Shown here: one piece after another, positions 35,833-45,543 of the stretch
Layout of the letters: each line of letters starts with the position of its first letter
Numbering within the stretch: position 1 is the stretch's first letter
DNA from: Mesorhizobium sp. J8
Lineage (GTDB): Bacteria > Pseudomonadota > Alphaproteobacteria > Rhizobiales > Rhizobiaceae
DNA: 64,000 nucleotides
Direction: 5' to 3'
NCBI RefSeq assembly: GCF_016591715.1
Contig: NZ_AP024109.1
Coordinates: 3,968,001 to 4,032,000, forward strand
Position numbers and translations under genes: made by a program
Notes under the pieces: generated by a model
The model's input: only the letters and a program-made list of their open reading frames with translations
What the model was told of the DNA's origin: nothing
The model's database searches: none

Positions 35833-37613
35833 GCCAGGGCCGCATCGCTGATGCGAAACTGCACTGTGCGGTTGCCGTTCCAGTAATTGCCCGACAGCGA
35901 ACCTGCGACGTGCACGGTTCTGCCCCGGTTCTTGAACAAGAATTCGCCGAGAGCGGTATCGACGGCGCGGAACGCTATGGCTTGGATGTTGCCGCCGCTT
36001 TGCGACTGCAGGTCCACCCGGATGTGGTTGGTGCCGATCGCGCGCGCGTCGGCCAGCCGATGCCGCGGCAGCACGAACACCGGCGCGATATGCCCGGCGC
36101 CGAACGGGCCGGCTTTCTCGAGCGCGTCGAGCAGCGCGATCGTGGCGCCCTCGGCGGCCAGGGCGCCATCGATCGCCAGGCTTTCCTCGTTCTGCAGCCG
36201 GAACACGTCCGCTGCGGCCCGCTCCTCGAAGAAGGCGCGCAGCTCGCCGAGCCTGGCGCGCTCGACGGTGATGCCGGCGGCCATCGCGTGGCCGCCGCCC
36301 TTGACGATCAGCCCGGCGGCGGCTGCCTCGCGCACCAGCCGGCCGAGATCGAAGCCGGTCACCGAACGGCCGGAGCCCGTGCCGATGCCGGTCGAATTGA
36401 AGGCGATGGCGAAGGCCGGCCGGCGCGCGTAATCCTTGAGCCGCGAGGCGATCAGCCCGACGATGCCCGGATGCCAGCTGTTGCTGGCCGTGACGATGAC
36501 GGCGGGACCGTTGCCGCCGGCAAGCTCCGCATCGGCCTCGGCGCGCGCCTGCGCCAGCATCTCCTGCTCCATCTGCTGCCGTTCCTGATTCAGCCGGTCG
36601 AGCGTCTCAGCGATGCTTGCCGCCTCGACGGGATCGTCGGTGGCCAAGAGCCGGCTGCCGAGCGCGGCATCGCCGATGCGGCCGCCGGCATTGATGCGCG
36701 GCCCGATCAGGAAGGAGAGATGGAAGGTGTTGATCGGCTCGCCGATGCGCGAGACCCGCGCCAGCGCCGCCAGCCCCTCATTCTTCTGCTGGCGCAACAC
36801 CTGCAGTCCCTTGACGACGAAGGCGCGGTTGACGCCCGTGAGCGGGACCACGTCGCAGACCGTCGCCAGGGCGACGAGGTCGAGCAGCGAAAGCAGGTCG
36901 ACCGGCGCGGCGTTCGGCAGCCTTTCGCGCAGCACCTTGGCCGTCTGGACAAGACACAGGAAAACGACGCCGGCGGCGCAAAGATGTCCCTGCCCCGACA
37001 GGTCGTCCTCGCGATTGGGATTGACCACGGCCGCCGCCGGCGGCAGCGGGCCGCCGACCTGGTGATGGTCGAGCACCACGACGTCGGCGCCCGCTTCCCT
37101 CGCGGCCTCGATCGAGGCCGCGCTGTTGGTGCCGCAATCGACGGTGACGATCAGCTTTGCGCCGCGCGAGATCAGCTCCCGCATCGCCTCCGGATTGGGC
37201 CCATAGCCTTCGAAGATGCGGTCCGGGATATAGATTTCGGACGGCACGGAAAAATGCGTGAGGAAGCGTTTCAGGAGCGCCGATGAGGCGGCGCCGTCGA
37301 CGTCATAGTCGCCGAAGATCGCCACCTTCTCACGCGCGACGATCGCGTCCGCCAGCCGCGCCGCCGCTTTCTCCATGTCGGTCAACGATGCGGGATTCGG
37401 CAGAAGCTCGCGGATGGTCGGATCGAGAAAGCGCCCGGTCTGTTCGACGCTGACGCCGCGCCCGGCGAGTACCCGCGCCACAATGTCCGGCACGCCGTGG
37501 CCCTGCGCGATGGCCAAGGCGGCCATGTCCTGTCGCTCGGTCAGCCGGTGTTCCCAGGAAACACCCGTCGCCGACTGCCTGACATCGAGGAAGAACCGTT
37601 TCTCGCCCGTCAT
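35829..37613 (-). CDS. recJ: Single-stranded-DNA-specific exonuclease RecJ
   Basis: This is a 594-residue protein. The start is set at the ATG at 37613 (MTGEKRFFLDV), though no strong ribosome binding site is visible. DHH motifs I-III are present: AIFGDYDVDGAASSALL, VTVDCGTNSAAS and VVLDHHQVGGPLPP, then LLDLVALATVCDVVPL. The DHHA1 region has GKGGGHAMAAG-like VKGGGHAMAAGITVE, and the OB-fold tail ends FRISDAALA. RecJ is a 5'-3' exonuclease for recombination and mismatch repair. The stop codon lies in a palindromic repeat arm. It follows hom and glpX on the same strand. Confidence 0.96.
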   Translation of the reverse strand: MTGEKRFFLDVRQSATGVSWEHRLTERQDMAALAIAQGHGVPDIVARVLAGRGVSVEQTGRFLDPTIRELLPNPASLTDMEKAAARLADAIVAREKVAIFGDYDVDGAASSALLKRFLTHFSVPSEIYIPDRIFEGYGPNPEAMRELISRGAKLIVTVDCGTNSAASIEAAREAGADVVVLDHHQVGGPLPPAAAVVNPNREDDLSGQGHLCAAGVVFLCLVQTAKVLRERLPNAAPVDLLSLLDLVALATVCDVVPLTGVNRAFVVKGLQVLRQQKNEGLAALARVSRIGEPINTFHLSFLIGPRINAGGRIGDAALGSRLLATDDPVEAASIAETLDRLNQERQQMEQEMLAQARAEADAELAGGNGPAVIVTASNSWHPGIVGLIASRLKDYARRPAFAIAFNSTGIGTGSGRSVTGFDLGRLVREAAAAGLIVKGGGHAMAAGITVERARLGELRAFFEERAAADVFRLQNEESLAIDGALAAEGATIALLDALEKAGPFGAGHIAPVFVLPRHRLADARAIGTNHIRVDLQSQSGGNIQAIAFRAVDTALGEFLFKNRGRTVHVAGSLSGNYWNGNRTVQFRISDAALA

Positions 37614-37686
37614 GCGACGCGCCGTCTGCACATCATTGCTGCGCAGATATCAACATGCGACGCCGAGGGCAATTCGGCGCGGGCAA

Positions 37687-37726
37687 GCAATCCGGGGAAA
37701 AGTGTGGAAGGTTTTCCCAGGATTGC
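37687..37726. repeat. Degenerate family A repeat between recJ and glpX
   Basis: GCAATCCGGGGAAAAGTG...GGTTTTCCCAGGATTGC has the same hairpin plan as the repeats at 1068 and 2764 (outer arms GCAATCC/GGATTGC, inner GGAAAA/TTTTCC) but with changed bases and without the second hairpin. It sits 24 bases upstream of the glpX stop on the reading strand's 3' side. Confidence 0.65.
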
Positions 37727-37750
37727 CGCGGTGACGCTCAAGCAGGAAGA

Positions 37751-38734
37751 TCAGAACTTGTCCAAGTCCTGGTGGCGCGCCTTGATCTCGCGCACCGTTC
37801 GCGAGGACGAGCGCAGCACGATGGTGTGGGTAGTGATGAAGGTGCGGCCGAACTTGACGCCGTCGAGCAGATTGCCGTCGGTGACGCCGGTCGCCGCGAA
37901 CAGCACGTCGCCGCGCGCCATGTCCTGCGCGCGGTAGACCCGCTTCGGATCGGAAATGCCCATCTTCTCGGCGCGCGCCAGCTTTTCCGGCGTGTCGAGG
38001 ATCAGCCGGCCCTGCATCTGCCCCCCGGTGCAGCGCAGCGCAGCCGCCGCCAGCACGCCCTCGGGAGCGCCGCCGGTGCCGAGATAGATATCGATGCCGG
38101 TCTCGTCCGGATCGGTGGTGTGGATGACGCCCGCGACATCGCCGTCGCCGATCAGCCGGATCGCGGCGCCCGTGGCGCGCACGGCGTCGATCAGCTTGGC
38201 GTGACGCGGCCGATCGAGGATGCATGCGGTGATGTCGGAAACCGCCACGCCCTTGGCCTTGGCCAGATTGGCGAGGTTCTCCGCCGGCGAGGCGTCGATA
38301 TCGATCAAGCCCTCAGCATAGCCGGGGCCGATGGCGATCTTGTCCATGTAGACGTCGGGCGCGAAGAGCAGGCTGCCCTTTTCCGCAATCGCGATGACGG
38401 CAAGCGCGTTGGGCAGGTTCTTGGCGCAGATCGTCGTGCCCTCGAGCGGATCGAGCGCGATGTCGACGGCCGGGCCTTTGCCGGTGCCGACCTCCTCGCC
38501 GATATAGAGCATCGGCGCCTCGTCGCGCTCGCCCTCGCCGATCACCACCGTGCCCTTGATGGCGAGGCGATTGAGTTCCTGGCGCATGGCATCGACCGCC
38601 ACCTGATCGGCGGCCTTCTCGTCGCCGCGTCCGCGCAGCCTGGCGGCCGCAACGGCGGCCCGCTCGGTCACGCGCACGACTTCCATCGTAAGAATCCGGT
38701 CGAGACCAGCGGCGATGTTCTGGGCGATGTTCAT
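37751..38734 (-). CDS. glpX: Fructose-1,6-bisphosphatase, class II (GlpX)
   Basis: This is a 327-residue protein. The ATG at 38734 (MNIAQNIAAGLDRIL) has GAGGAATG upstream, so it is preferred over the longer open frame. Class II features are VVIGEGERDEAPMLYIGEEV, the metal site VDIALDPLEGTTICAKN and GTGGAPEGVLAAAALRC. It removes the 1-phosphate of fructose-1,6-bisphosphate in gluconeogenesis and possibly also acts on sedoheptulose-1,7-bisphosphate. It lies downstream of hom and upstream of recJ, all on the minus strand. Confidence 0.95.
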   Translation of the reverse strand: MNIAQNIAAGLDRILTMEVVRVTERAAVAAARLRGRGDEKAADQVAVDAMRQELNRLAIKGTVVIGEGERDEAPMLYIGEEVGTGKGPAVDIALDPLEGTTICAKNLPNALAVIAIAEKGSLLFAPDVYMDKIAIGPGYAEGLIDIDASPAENLANLAKAKGVAVSDITACILDRPRHAKLIDAVRATGAAIRLIGDGDVAGVIHTTDPDETGIDIYLGTGGAPEGVLAAAALRCTGGQMQGRLILDTPEKLARAEKMGISDPKRVYRAQDMARGDVLFAATGVTDGNLLDGVKFGRTFITTHTIVLRSSSRTVREIKARHQDLDKF

Positions 38735-38919
38735 GGATGGGCATTCCTCGTTGTCTGTTTGCGTCGAGCAATCCCAGAACGGTTGAGCGCCGGAATTGCT
38801 CCGCCTCCCGCCAGAGGCGGGCTTCTTCTGGCAAAGCTCCATGACAACGGCAAGACTTGGCCCGTCATTTTTCGAAATGACAGCAAAATCAATCGATTGA
38901 AGACGAAATCGAACCTAGC

Positions 38920-40233
38920 TTATTCCGCCCGCTCGATGCGGATCACCTGCGGCTTGTCAGTCAGATGGCCATCCTTGGTGATGCCTTCGACGGCTTTCCG
39001 CACCGCGGCTTCCGTGGTCTCGTGCGTGACGAGGATCACCGTCTTCTGCGCTTGGGCTTCCGCGCTGGCCGCCTGCTGGACGATCGATTCCAGCGAGATG
39101 TCGTTGTCGGCCATACGCTTGGCGATGGCCGCGAAGACGCCGGTGCGGTCATGCACGGTCAGCCGGATGAAATAGCCGCCGGCATGGCTGCGCATCCGCG
39201 CCTTCTTATAGGGTTTCAGCTCCTTCGCCGGCCAGCCGAACACCGGAGCGTGCTGGAAGCCGGGTCGGCTTTTGGCGATATCGGCGATGTCGCCGATCAC
39301 CGCCGACGCCGTGGCGTTGCCACCGGCGCCGGGACCGGAAAGCAGGAGCTCGCCCAGGATATCGGTCTCGATCGCCACCGCGTTGGTCACGCCATGCACC
39401 TGCGCGATGACCGAAGCCGTCGGCACCATGGTCGGGTGCACGCGCTGCTCGATGCCGCTGTCGGTGCGCTGGGCAACGCCGAGCAGCTTGATACGGTACC
39501 CAAGATCGGCCGCGGCGCGGATATCGGCCTGGGTGATGTTGGAGATGCCTTCCATATAGATGTCGTTGGCGGCGATCTTCGTCCCAAACGCAAGGCTGGT
39601 CAGGATCGACAATTTATGCGCCGTGTCGTGACCTTCGATGTCGAAAGTCGGATCTGCCTCGGCATAGCCCAGCCGCTGCGCGTCCTTCAGGCACGCGTCG
39701 AAGGAAATGCCCTCGGCCTCCATCCGGGTCAGGATGTAGTTGCAGGTGCCGTTGAGGATGCCGAAGACACGCGTCACGGCGTTGCCGGCCATCGCCTCGC
39801 GCATAGTCTTGATAACCGGGATGCCGCCGGCCACCGCCGCCTCGTAGTTGAGCAGCACGCCCTTCTTCTCGGCGATCTCGGCAAGCGCCACGCCATGCTT
39901 GGCAAGCAGCGCCTTGTTGGCGGTGACGACGTGGCGCCCGGCCTCGAGCGCAGCCTTCACCGAGAGCCGCGCCGGTCCCTCGTCGCCGCCGATCAACTCG
40001 ACGAAGACATCGATGTCCGCCTTTTCGGCGAGCTTGACCGGATCGTCGAACCACTTCGCGGCGCTGAGATCGACGCCGCGGTCGCGCTTCGGGTCGCGCG
40101 CAGAAACGGCCGTCACGACGATGTCGCGGCCGCACTGGCGGGTGAGCTCGCCCGCCTTGTCGCGCAGCACGCGCGCCACCGAGGCGCCGACCGTGCCAAG
40201 GCCGGCAATTCCAACACGCAACGCTTCAGCCAT
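38920..40233 (-). CDS. hom: Homoserine dehydrogenase
   Basis: This is a 437-residue protein. It has an N-terminal Rossmann NAD(P) site (VGIAGLGTVGASVARVL), the catalytic domain with ANKALLAKHG, VAGGIPVIKTMRE, NGTCNYILTRME and YAEADPTFDIEGHDTAHKL, and a C-terminal ACT domain (YFIRLTVHDRTGVFAAIAKR) that usually gives threonine feedback control. It reduces aspartate semialdehyde to homoserine, leading to threonine and methionine. The upstream aminotransferase gene ends 41 bases away on the same strand. Confidence 0.97.
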   Translation of the reverse strand: MAEALRVGIAGLGTVGASVARVLRDKAGELTRQCGRDIVVTAVSARDPKRDRGVDLSAAKWFDDPVKLAEKADIDVFVELIGGDEGPARLSVKAALEAGRHVVTANKALLAKHGVALAEIAEKKGVLLNYEAAVAGGIPVIKTMREAMAGNAVTRVFGILNGTCNYILTRMEAEGISFDACLKDAQRLGYAEADPTFDIEGHDTAHKLSILTSLAFGTKIAANDIYMEGISNITQADIRAAADLGYRIKLLGVAQRTDSGIEQRVHPTMVPTASVIAQVHGVTNAVAIETDILGELLLSGPGAGGNATASAVIGDIADIAKSRPGFQHAPVFGWPAKELKPYKKARMRSHAGGYFIRLTVHDRTGVFAAIAKRMADNDISLESIVQQAASAEAQAQKTVILVTHETTEAAVRKAVEGITKDGHLTDKPQVIRIERAE

Positions 40234-40274
40234 GTCCGGCGACGCCCCTCAAATTCAACAAATGTCCGGCTAAT

Positions 40275-41492
40275 TCAGCGACGGGCGGCGAGCGGCACCA
40301 CATTGTTGGGCTGCTTGGCGGTGGTCGCGAGGAATTTCTTGATGTTGCGCGCCGCCTGGCGGATGCGGTGCTCGTTCTCGACCAGGGCAACGCGCACATA
40401 GTCGTCGCCATGCTCGCCGAAGCCGATGCCCGGCGCCACCGCGACATCCGCATGCTCGATGAGCAGCTTGGAGAATTCCAACGAGCCGAGCTGGCGGAAC
40501 TGCTCGGGGATGGGCGCCCAGGCGAACATCGAGGCGGCGGGCGCGGGAATGGTCCAGCCGGCGCGGCTGAAGGAATCGACCATCACGTCGCGCCGCTTGT
40601 GGTAGACCTCGCGCACCTCCTCGATGTCGGCGCCGTCGCCGTTCAGCGCATGCGCCGCCGCCACCTGGATCGGCGTGAAGGCGCCGTAATCGAGATAGGA
40701 CTTCACCCGCGTCAGCGCCGAAATCAGCCGCTCGTTGCCGACCGCGAAGCCCATGCGCCAGCCGGGCATCGAAAAGGTCTTCGACATCGAGGTGAACTCG
40801 ACGCAGACGTCGATCGCGCCTGGAACCTGCAGCACCGAGGGCGGCGGGTTGCCGTCGAAATAGATCTCCGAATAGGCAAGATCCGACAGGATGATGATGT
40901 CGTTCTTCTTCGCGAAGGCGACCACGTCCTTGTAGAAATCGAGCGAGGCGACCAGCGCCGTCGGGTTAGACGGATAATTGAGGATCAGCGCCAGCGGCTT
41001 CGGGATCGAGTGTCGGATGCCGCGCTCGACCGCCGGAATGAAGCCGTCATCGGGCTCGACCTGCAGCGAGCGGATGACGCCGCCCGACATGATGAAGCCG
41101 AAGGCGTGGATCGGATAGGTCGGGTTCGGGCAAAGGATGACGTCGCCGGGCGCGGTGATCGCCTGCGCCATGTTGGCGAAGCCCTCCTTGGAGCCGAGCG
41201 TGGCCACAACTTGCGTGTCGGGGTTGAGCTTCACGCCGAAGCGGCGGGCATAGTAATTGGCTTGCGCCCGCCTCAGGCCCGGAATGCCGCGCGAGGACGA
41301 ATAGCGATGCGTGCGCGGATCGCGCACCACTTCGCACAATTTGTCGACAATGGCTTTCGGCGTCGGCAGGTCCGGATTGCCCATTCCAAGGTCGATGATG
41401 TCGGCACCGCGCGAACGGGCGCTGGCCTTCAGCCGGTTGACCTGTTCGAACACGTAAGGCGGAAGCCGGCGAACCTTGTGAAATTCTTCCAT
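40275..41492 (-). CDS. PLP-dependent aminotransferase, AlaC-like
   Basis: This is a 405-residue fold-type I aminotransferase. Key parts are DIIDLGMGNPDLPTPKAIVD, NPTYPIHAFGF, LNYPSNPTALVASLDFY and the PLP lysine in SMSKTFSMPGWRMGFAVG. Close relatives are annotated as alanine (glutamate-pyruvate) aminotransferase AlaC or as LL-diaminopimelate aminotransferase, and sequence alone does not separate these. The order aminotransferase-hom-glpX-recJ on one strand suggests an amino-acid biosynthesis role. It is convergent with no neighbour and lies just downstream of the lipoprotein gene at 41541. Confidence 0.9.
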   Translation of the reverse strand: MEEFHKVRRLPPYVFEQVNRLKASARSRGADIIDLGMGNPDLPTPKAIVDKLCEVVRDPRTHRYSSSRGIPGLRRAQANYYARRFGVKLNPDTQVVATLGSKEGFANMAQAITAPGDVILCPNPTYPIHAFGFIMSGGVIRSLQVEPDDGFIPAVERGIRHSIPKPLALILNYPSNPTALVASLDFYKDVVAFAKKNDIIILSDLAYSEIYFDGNPPPSVLQVPGAIDVCVEFTSMSKTFSMPGWRMGFAVGNERLISALTRVKSYLDYGAFTPIQVAAAHALNGDGADIEEVREVYHKRRDVMVDSFSRAGWTIPAPAASMFAWAPIPEQFRQLGSLEFSKLLIEHADVAVAPGIGFGEHGDDYVRVALVENEHRIRQAARNIKKFLATTAKQPNNVVPLAARR

Positions 41493-41540
41493 TTCAGTTC
41501 CAGACGATCGATGGGGGCGCTTTCGGCGCGCGATATAAAC

Positions 41541-41951
41541 CTAATTGCAGTTAGGGTCGAGGGTCGGGTCGCATTTGCCCTCGATCTGCTTCAGCGTGTC
41601 GTCGCCATGCGTCTTGGCAAGCGTCTTCAGCGCCGCGGAATTCGTCGGCGCCTCGACGCTGCCGCCCTTGGCGAGCTGCGCCTGCTGCTCGGCCTTCAGC
41701 TGGGCGAGGTTCGCCGCGGTCTCCTCCTTGGTGAACTGCTTGGCCGCCACCTGCGGCGGAACATTGAGGTTGGGATAGGACCCGGTGTCTCTCGGGCCTT
41801 CGGTCAGGGCCGTCGGCGCCGCGGCGTTGTTCGGGCTGGTGCTCGTGCAGCCGCCGGCGGGCAACAGCACGCCAACCAGCCCTGCCAGGGCGGCCATTCG
41901 GCAAATCGAACCCGGCCCGAGAAAAAAAGTCCCGCCAACATTAATCGTCAT
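41541..41951 (-). CDS. Small lipoprotein, function unknown
   Basis: This is a 136-residue protein. The ATG at 41951 follows AGGAAAAC. The signal (MAALAGLVGVLL) ends in the lipobox LPAGGC. The mature part is rich in Ala, Gln, Lys and Thr with a probable coiled helix (FTKEETAANLAQLKAEQQAQL) and ends with a Cys-x(7)-Cys segment, CDPTLDPNC. It is likely anchored in the outer membrane. Its ATG lies 97 bases from the phaC start in a divergent arrangement. I do not recognise a named family. Confidence 0.7.
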   Translation of the reverse strand: MTINVGGTFFLGPGSICRMAALAGLVGVLLPAGGCTSTSPNNAAAPTALTEGPRDTGSYPNLNVPPQVAAKQFTKEETAANLAQLKAEQQAQLAKGGSVEAPTNSAALKTLAKTHGDDTLKQIEGKCDPTLDPNCN

Positions 41952-42048
41952 ATTGTTTTCCTGGCAGCCGGGTTACAGCGAATTGGACCCGGTCAGATGT
42001 CCCATGGTAATATGTCAAGAAAACGCCCCGGGAGGAACCCCGCGAACC

Positions 42049-43884
42049 ATGTCCAAAGCTCCCGATTCGGACAAAGCGGAAAATGGCGGACCTTCGGCCA
42101 TCGAGCAATATCTGGTGAAGGATCCCGAGCGTTTTGCCCTGAACATGGCCCGCATGATCGAGCAGGCCGGCAAGGCGGCATCCGCCTGGACCGAACCGCG
42201 CGAAAAGGGTGAGGTGCGCGATCATGTCGCCGAACCCGTCGTCGACATGGTCAAGACGTTCTCCAAGCTCTCAGAGTACTGGCTTGGCGACCCGCAACGC
42301 GCGCTCGAAGCGCAGACGCGGCTCTTCGCCGGCTATATGACGGTCTGGGCGAACGCCATCCAGAAGGTCAACCCCAACGCCGAGGCGCCGCAGGACGCGG
42401 TTCAGCCCGAGCGCGGCGACAAGCGCTTCCAGGATCCGGAATGGGGCCGCAACGCCTTCTTCGACTTCCTGAAGCAGGCCTATCTCGTCACCTCGCGCTG
42501 GGCGAGCGAGCTCGTCGAGCATGCCGAGGGCCTGGACGAGCACACCCGCCACAAGGCGAGCTTCTACGTCAAGCAGGTGTCGAACGCGATCGCGCCGTCG
42601 AACTTCATCCTGACCAATCCGGAGCTGTTCCGCGAAACGGTCGCCTCGAACGGCGAGAACCTGGTGCGCGGAATGAAGATGCTGGCCGAGGACATCGCCG
42701 CCGGCCGTGGCGATCTGAAGCTGCGCCAGGCCGACTACACGCCCTTCGAAATCGGCAAGAACATAGCCACAACGCCCGGCAAGGTCATCGGCCGCAGCGA
42801 TGTCGCCGAGATCATCCAGTATGACCCGGTGACGGAAACCGTGCTGAAGCGGCCGTTGCTGATCTGCCCGCCATGGATCAACAAATTCTACATCCTCGAC
42901 CTCAACCCGCAGAAATCCTTCATCCGCTGGGCAGTCGAGCAGGGCCACACGGTCTTCGTCATCTCCTGGATCAATCCGGACGAGCGCCACGGCGCCAAGG
43001 GCTGGGAGGCCTATATCCGCGAAGGCCTGCAATACGGCCTCGACATGGTGGAGAAGGCGACCGGCGAAAAGGAGGTCAACGCGATCGGCTATTGCGTCGG
43101 CGGCACACTCCTGGCTGCGGCGCTGGCGCTGCTGGCACAGGAAGGCGACCATCGCATCAGATCGGCCACCTTCTTCACCACCCAGGTCGACTTCACCTAT
43201 GCCGGCGACCTCAAGGTCTTCGTCGACGAGGACCAGGTCGCCGCCGTGGAGCGCTCGATGAGCGAGAAGGGCTATCTCGAAGGCACCAAGATGGCGACCG
43301 CCTTCAACATGCTGCGCTCGGGCGACCTGATCTGGCCCTATGTCATCAACAACTACATGCGCGGCAAGGAACCCCTGCCCTTCGACCTGCTCTACTGGAA
43401 TTCCGATTCCACGCGCATGGCGGCCGCCAACCATTCCTTCTACCTGCGCAACTGCTATCTCGAGAACAATCTCTCGCGCGGCGCGATGGAGCTTGCCGGC
43501 CGCACGGTGTCACTGGCCGACGTCACGATCCCCGTCTACAACCTCGCCACGAAAGAGGACCACATTGCGCCGGCGCTTTCGGTGTTCCTGGGATCGCGGT
43601 TTTTCGGCGGTGACGTCGAATATGTGATGGCGGGTTCCGGCCATATCGCCGGCGTCGTCAACCCGCCTGCCGCCAAGAAGTACCAGTACTGGACCGGCGG
43701 CAAGCCGGTGGGCGACTTCAACGCGTGGCTTGCGGCCGCGCACGAGCATCAAGGCTCCTGGTGGACGCATTGGCAGCACTGGATCGAGAACCAGGACAAC
43801 ATCCGCGTGCCTGCCCGCAAACCCGGCAAGCATATGAAAATCTTGGGAGATGCGCCGGGCACCTATGTCAAGGTGCGTGTGTAA
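42049..43884 (+). CDS. phaC: Class I poly(3-hydroxyalkanoate) synthase
   Basis: This is a 611-residue protein. The ATG at 42049 follows GGGAGGAACC. It polymerises 3-hydroxybutyryl-CoA into PHB granules. The alpha/beta-hydrolase core holds the nucleophile C349 in the lipase-like box AIGYCVGGTLLAAAL, PWINKFYILDLNPQKSFIRW before it, DVTIPVYNLATKEDHIAP (catalytic Asp) and GSGHIAGVVNPP (catalytic His). The N-terminal domain (GRNAFFDFLKQAYLVTSRWA) is normal for class I. No phaAB or phasin gene is nearby. PHB storage is typical for rhizobia. Confidence 0.97.
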   Translation: MSKAPDSDKAENGGPSAIEQYLVKDPERFALNMARMIEQAGKAASAWTEPREKGEVRDHVAEPVVDMVKTFSKLSEYWLGDPQRALEAQTRLFAGYMTVWANAIQKVNPNAEAPQDAVQPERGDKRFQDPEWGRNAFFDFLKQAYLVTSRWASELVEHAEGLDEHTRHKASFYVKQVSNAIAPSNFILTNPELFRETVASNGENLVRGMKMLAEDIAAGRGDLKLRQADYTPFEIGKNIATTPGKVIGRSDVAEIIQYDPVTETVLKRPLLICPPWINKFYILDLNPQKSFIRWAVEQGHTVFVISWINPDERHGAKGWEAYIREGLQYGLDMVEKATGEKEVNAIGYCVGGTLLAAALALLAQEGDHRIRSATFFTTQVDFTYAGDLKVFVDEDQVAAVERSMSEKGYLEGTKMATAFNMLRSGDLIWPYVINNYMRGKEPLPFDLLYWNSDSTRMAAANHSFYLRNCYLENNLSRGAMELAGRTVSLADVTIPVYNLATKEDHIAPALSVFLGSRFFGGDVEYVMAGSGHIAGVVNPPAAKKYQYWTGGKPVGDFNAWLAAAHEHQGSWWTHWQHWIENQDNIRVPARKPGKHMKILGDAPGTYVKVRV

Positions 43885-44105
43885 CGGACTGTAATGTCTG
43901 GTGAGTTGACGGGCCGCCAAAACAGGGCGAAATGGTGGCGTCAATCGTTCGGCGGCCTCAAATCACCTTCCGACGCAGAATAATTCCGAGGCTTGCAGAT
44001 TCGACACATATCCCGTTTCCGGTTGGGAACAGGAGGGTTATCGCGGCGCGGTGCTGGAGTGGCGCGGCGATGGCGAACCGACCGGATACTGAGGGGGAAT
44101 TTATT

Positions 44106-45398
44106 TTGAAATCAGCAGGTTGGCGTCTCGCACGAGGGGAAAGCCGCAGCATCGCGGCAGCGCTTTTCTCCGTGCTTCTGGCCTCCTGCACCTCGACCGG
44201 CGACCCGACGATGTCGGTCGTTTCGCCTGCCTATAATTCAACCGCCACCGAATTGAGCGCGACATCCGGCGCCAAGACCGCGACCGCGGCCGATTCGTCG
44301 CTGCAGGCATCGGCAGCCCCCGAAGCCGGATCGACCGTGATGAGCGAGGGCGATACGCCCTTGCCCGAGAAGGTCGCCTATGTGCCGGAGACACGGCCGC
44401 AAGCAGCCTTCCCGGCCGTAGCCGTGCCGGCGGGCGCCAATGCGATTGCCGGCAGCACGCCGCAACCGCTGGTTCAGCAGGCGCAGACGGCGGAACAGAC
44501 GCAAACCGTCGCCCAGCAGGTCGCCGCCGGCGATGCCGCCGCCATTGCCTCGAAGGCGCAGGCAACCACGCAGGCCATGAGCAACGGCGTCTATGTAACC
44601 GCGAGCGAGCCGGCGCAGCCGCAGATCGCCGCCCCGAAGAAGAGCCTGTTCGCCTCGCTGTTCAGCACCACGCCGGCCTCGGCAGCACCCGCCCCCCTGA
44701 TCAACAATGCGCGTTCCGGCGACCAGATAGCGGCGCAGGCCAAGACCGCGACCGCCGCGCCGGCTCCCGCCAAGCCGCCAGCCCCTGCCAAGCCCATAGT
44801 CGAGCTGGCCTCGGCGACGCCGGCCGCGAAACCGGTGCAACTCGCCTCGCTCGACGACCCGAGCTATCACATCACCGGCGCCGATGCCCTTCCCGGCGTA
44901 CGCCAGACCGCGCTGTTCGAGATCAAGCGCAAGTCCGGCATCGACGACGAGAGCGACGTCGACCTCAACGAGGACGAGGGCGGCGGCTCCTACCAGGTGG
45001 CCTCGGCCGCCGGTATGGCCAGGCTCGCGCCCAACGGCCTTTTGAGGCAAAACGAAAGCGTCGACGTCGCCTGCCTGAAACCATCGCTGGTGCGGGTGCT
45101 GAAGACGATCGAGGGCCATTTCGGCCGCAAGATGATCGTCACCTCCGGCTACCGCGATCCCTCGCGCAACCGCCGCGCCAACGGCGCCAAGAACTCGCTG
45201 CACATGTACTGCGCCGCCGCCGATATCCAGGTGCCCGGCGTGTCGAAGTGGGAGCTGGCCAACTATGTCCGCACGATGCCGGGCCGCGGCGGCGTCGGCA
45301 CCTACTGCCACACCGAATCCGTCCATGTCGACGTCGGCCCCGAGCGCGACTGGAACTGGCGCTGCCGTCGCCGCAGCGGCGGTGGCGAGGACGGCTGA
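44106..45398 (+). CDS. Lipoprotein with a C-terminal M15/DUF882-type peptidase domain
   Basis: This is a 430-residue protein. I prefer the TTG at 44106, since GAGGGGGAA stands at ideal distance and it yields a clean lipoprotein signal ending FSVLLASC. An in-frame ATG at 44070 is the alternative. Residues of about 30-280 are low-complexity Ala/Pro/Gln/Thr linker. The last about 110 residues match the YcbK-like D,D-peptidase domain, with zinc motifs KNSLHMYCAAADIQ (S-x-H...A-x-D) and ESVHVDVG. It probably trims peptidoglycan crosslinks from an outer-membrane anchor. Two cysteines near the zinc site (HMYC, TYCH) are notable. Confidence 0.82.
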   Translation: MKSAGWRLARGESRSIAAALFSVLLASCTSTGDPTMSVVSPAYNSTATELSATSGAKTATAADSSLQASAAPEAGSTVMSEGDTPLPEKVAYVPETRPQAAFPAVAVPAGANAIAGSTPQPLVQQAQTAEQTQTVAQQVAAGDAAAIASKAQATTQAMSNGVYVTASEPAQPQIAAPKKSLFASLFSTTPASAAPAPLINNARSGDQIAAQAKTATAAPAPAKPPAPAKPIVELASATPAAKPVQLASLDDPSYHITGADALPGVRQTALFEIKRKSGIDDESDVDLNEDEGGGSYQVASAAGMARLAPNGLLRQNESVDVACLKPSLVRVLKTIEGHFGRKMIVTSGYRDPSRNRRANGAKNSLHMYCAAADIQVPGVSKWELANYVRTMPGRGGVGTYCHTESVHVDVGPERDWNWRCRRRSGGGEDG

Positions 45399-45499
45399 AC
45401 CCGTCTGCCCTTCGGCCGCATCCGCAACACGGTTTCGCGCCGGAAGTCACGTGTTTCACCGCGCCGTGAAAAAAGTTGTCGCATCTGGCTGCGGATGGG

Positions 45500-45528
45500 T
45501 TGCCGGTTGCCAACAACGCAATTATAAG
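45500..45528 (+). promoter_or_regulatory. Sigma-70-type promoter of the tRNA-Glu gene
   Basis: TTGCCG at 45500-45505 and TATAAG at 45523-45528 are 17 bases apart, close to the housekeeping consensus of alphaproteobacteria. Transcription would begin around 45535, some 9 bases before the mature tRNA. Confidence 0.6.
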
Positions 45529-45543
45529 CCGCTTCGTCTGAGC

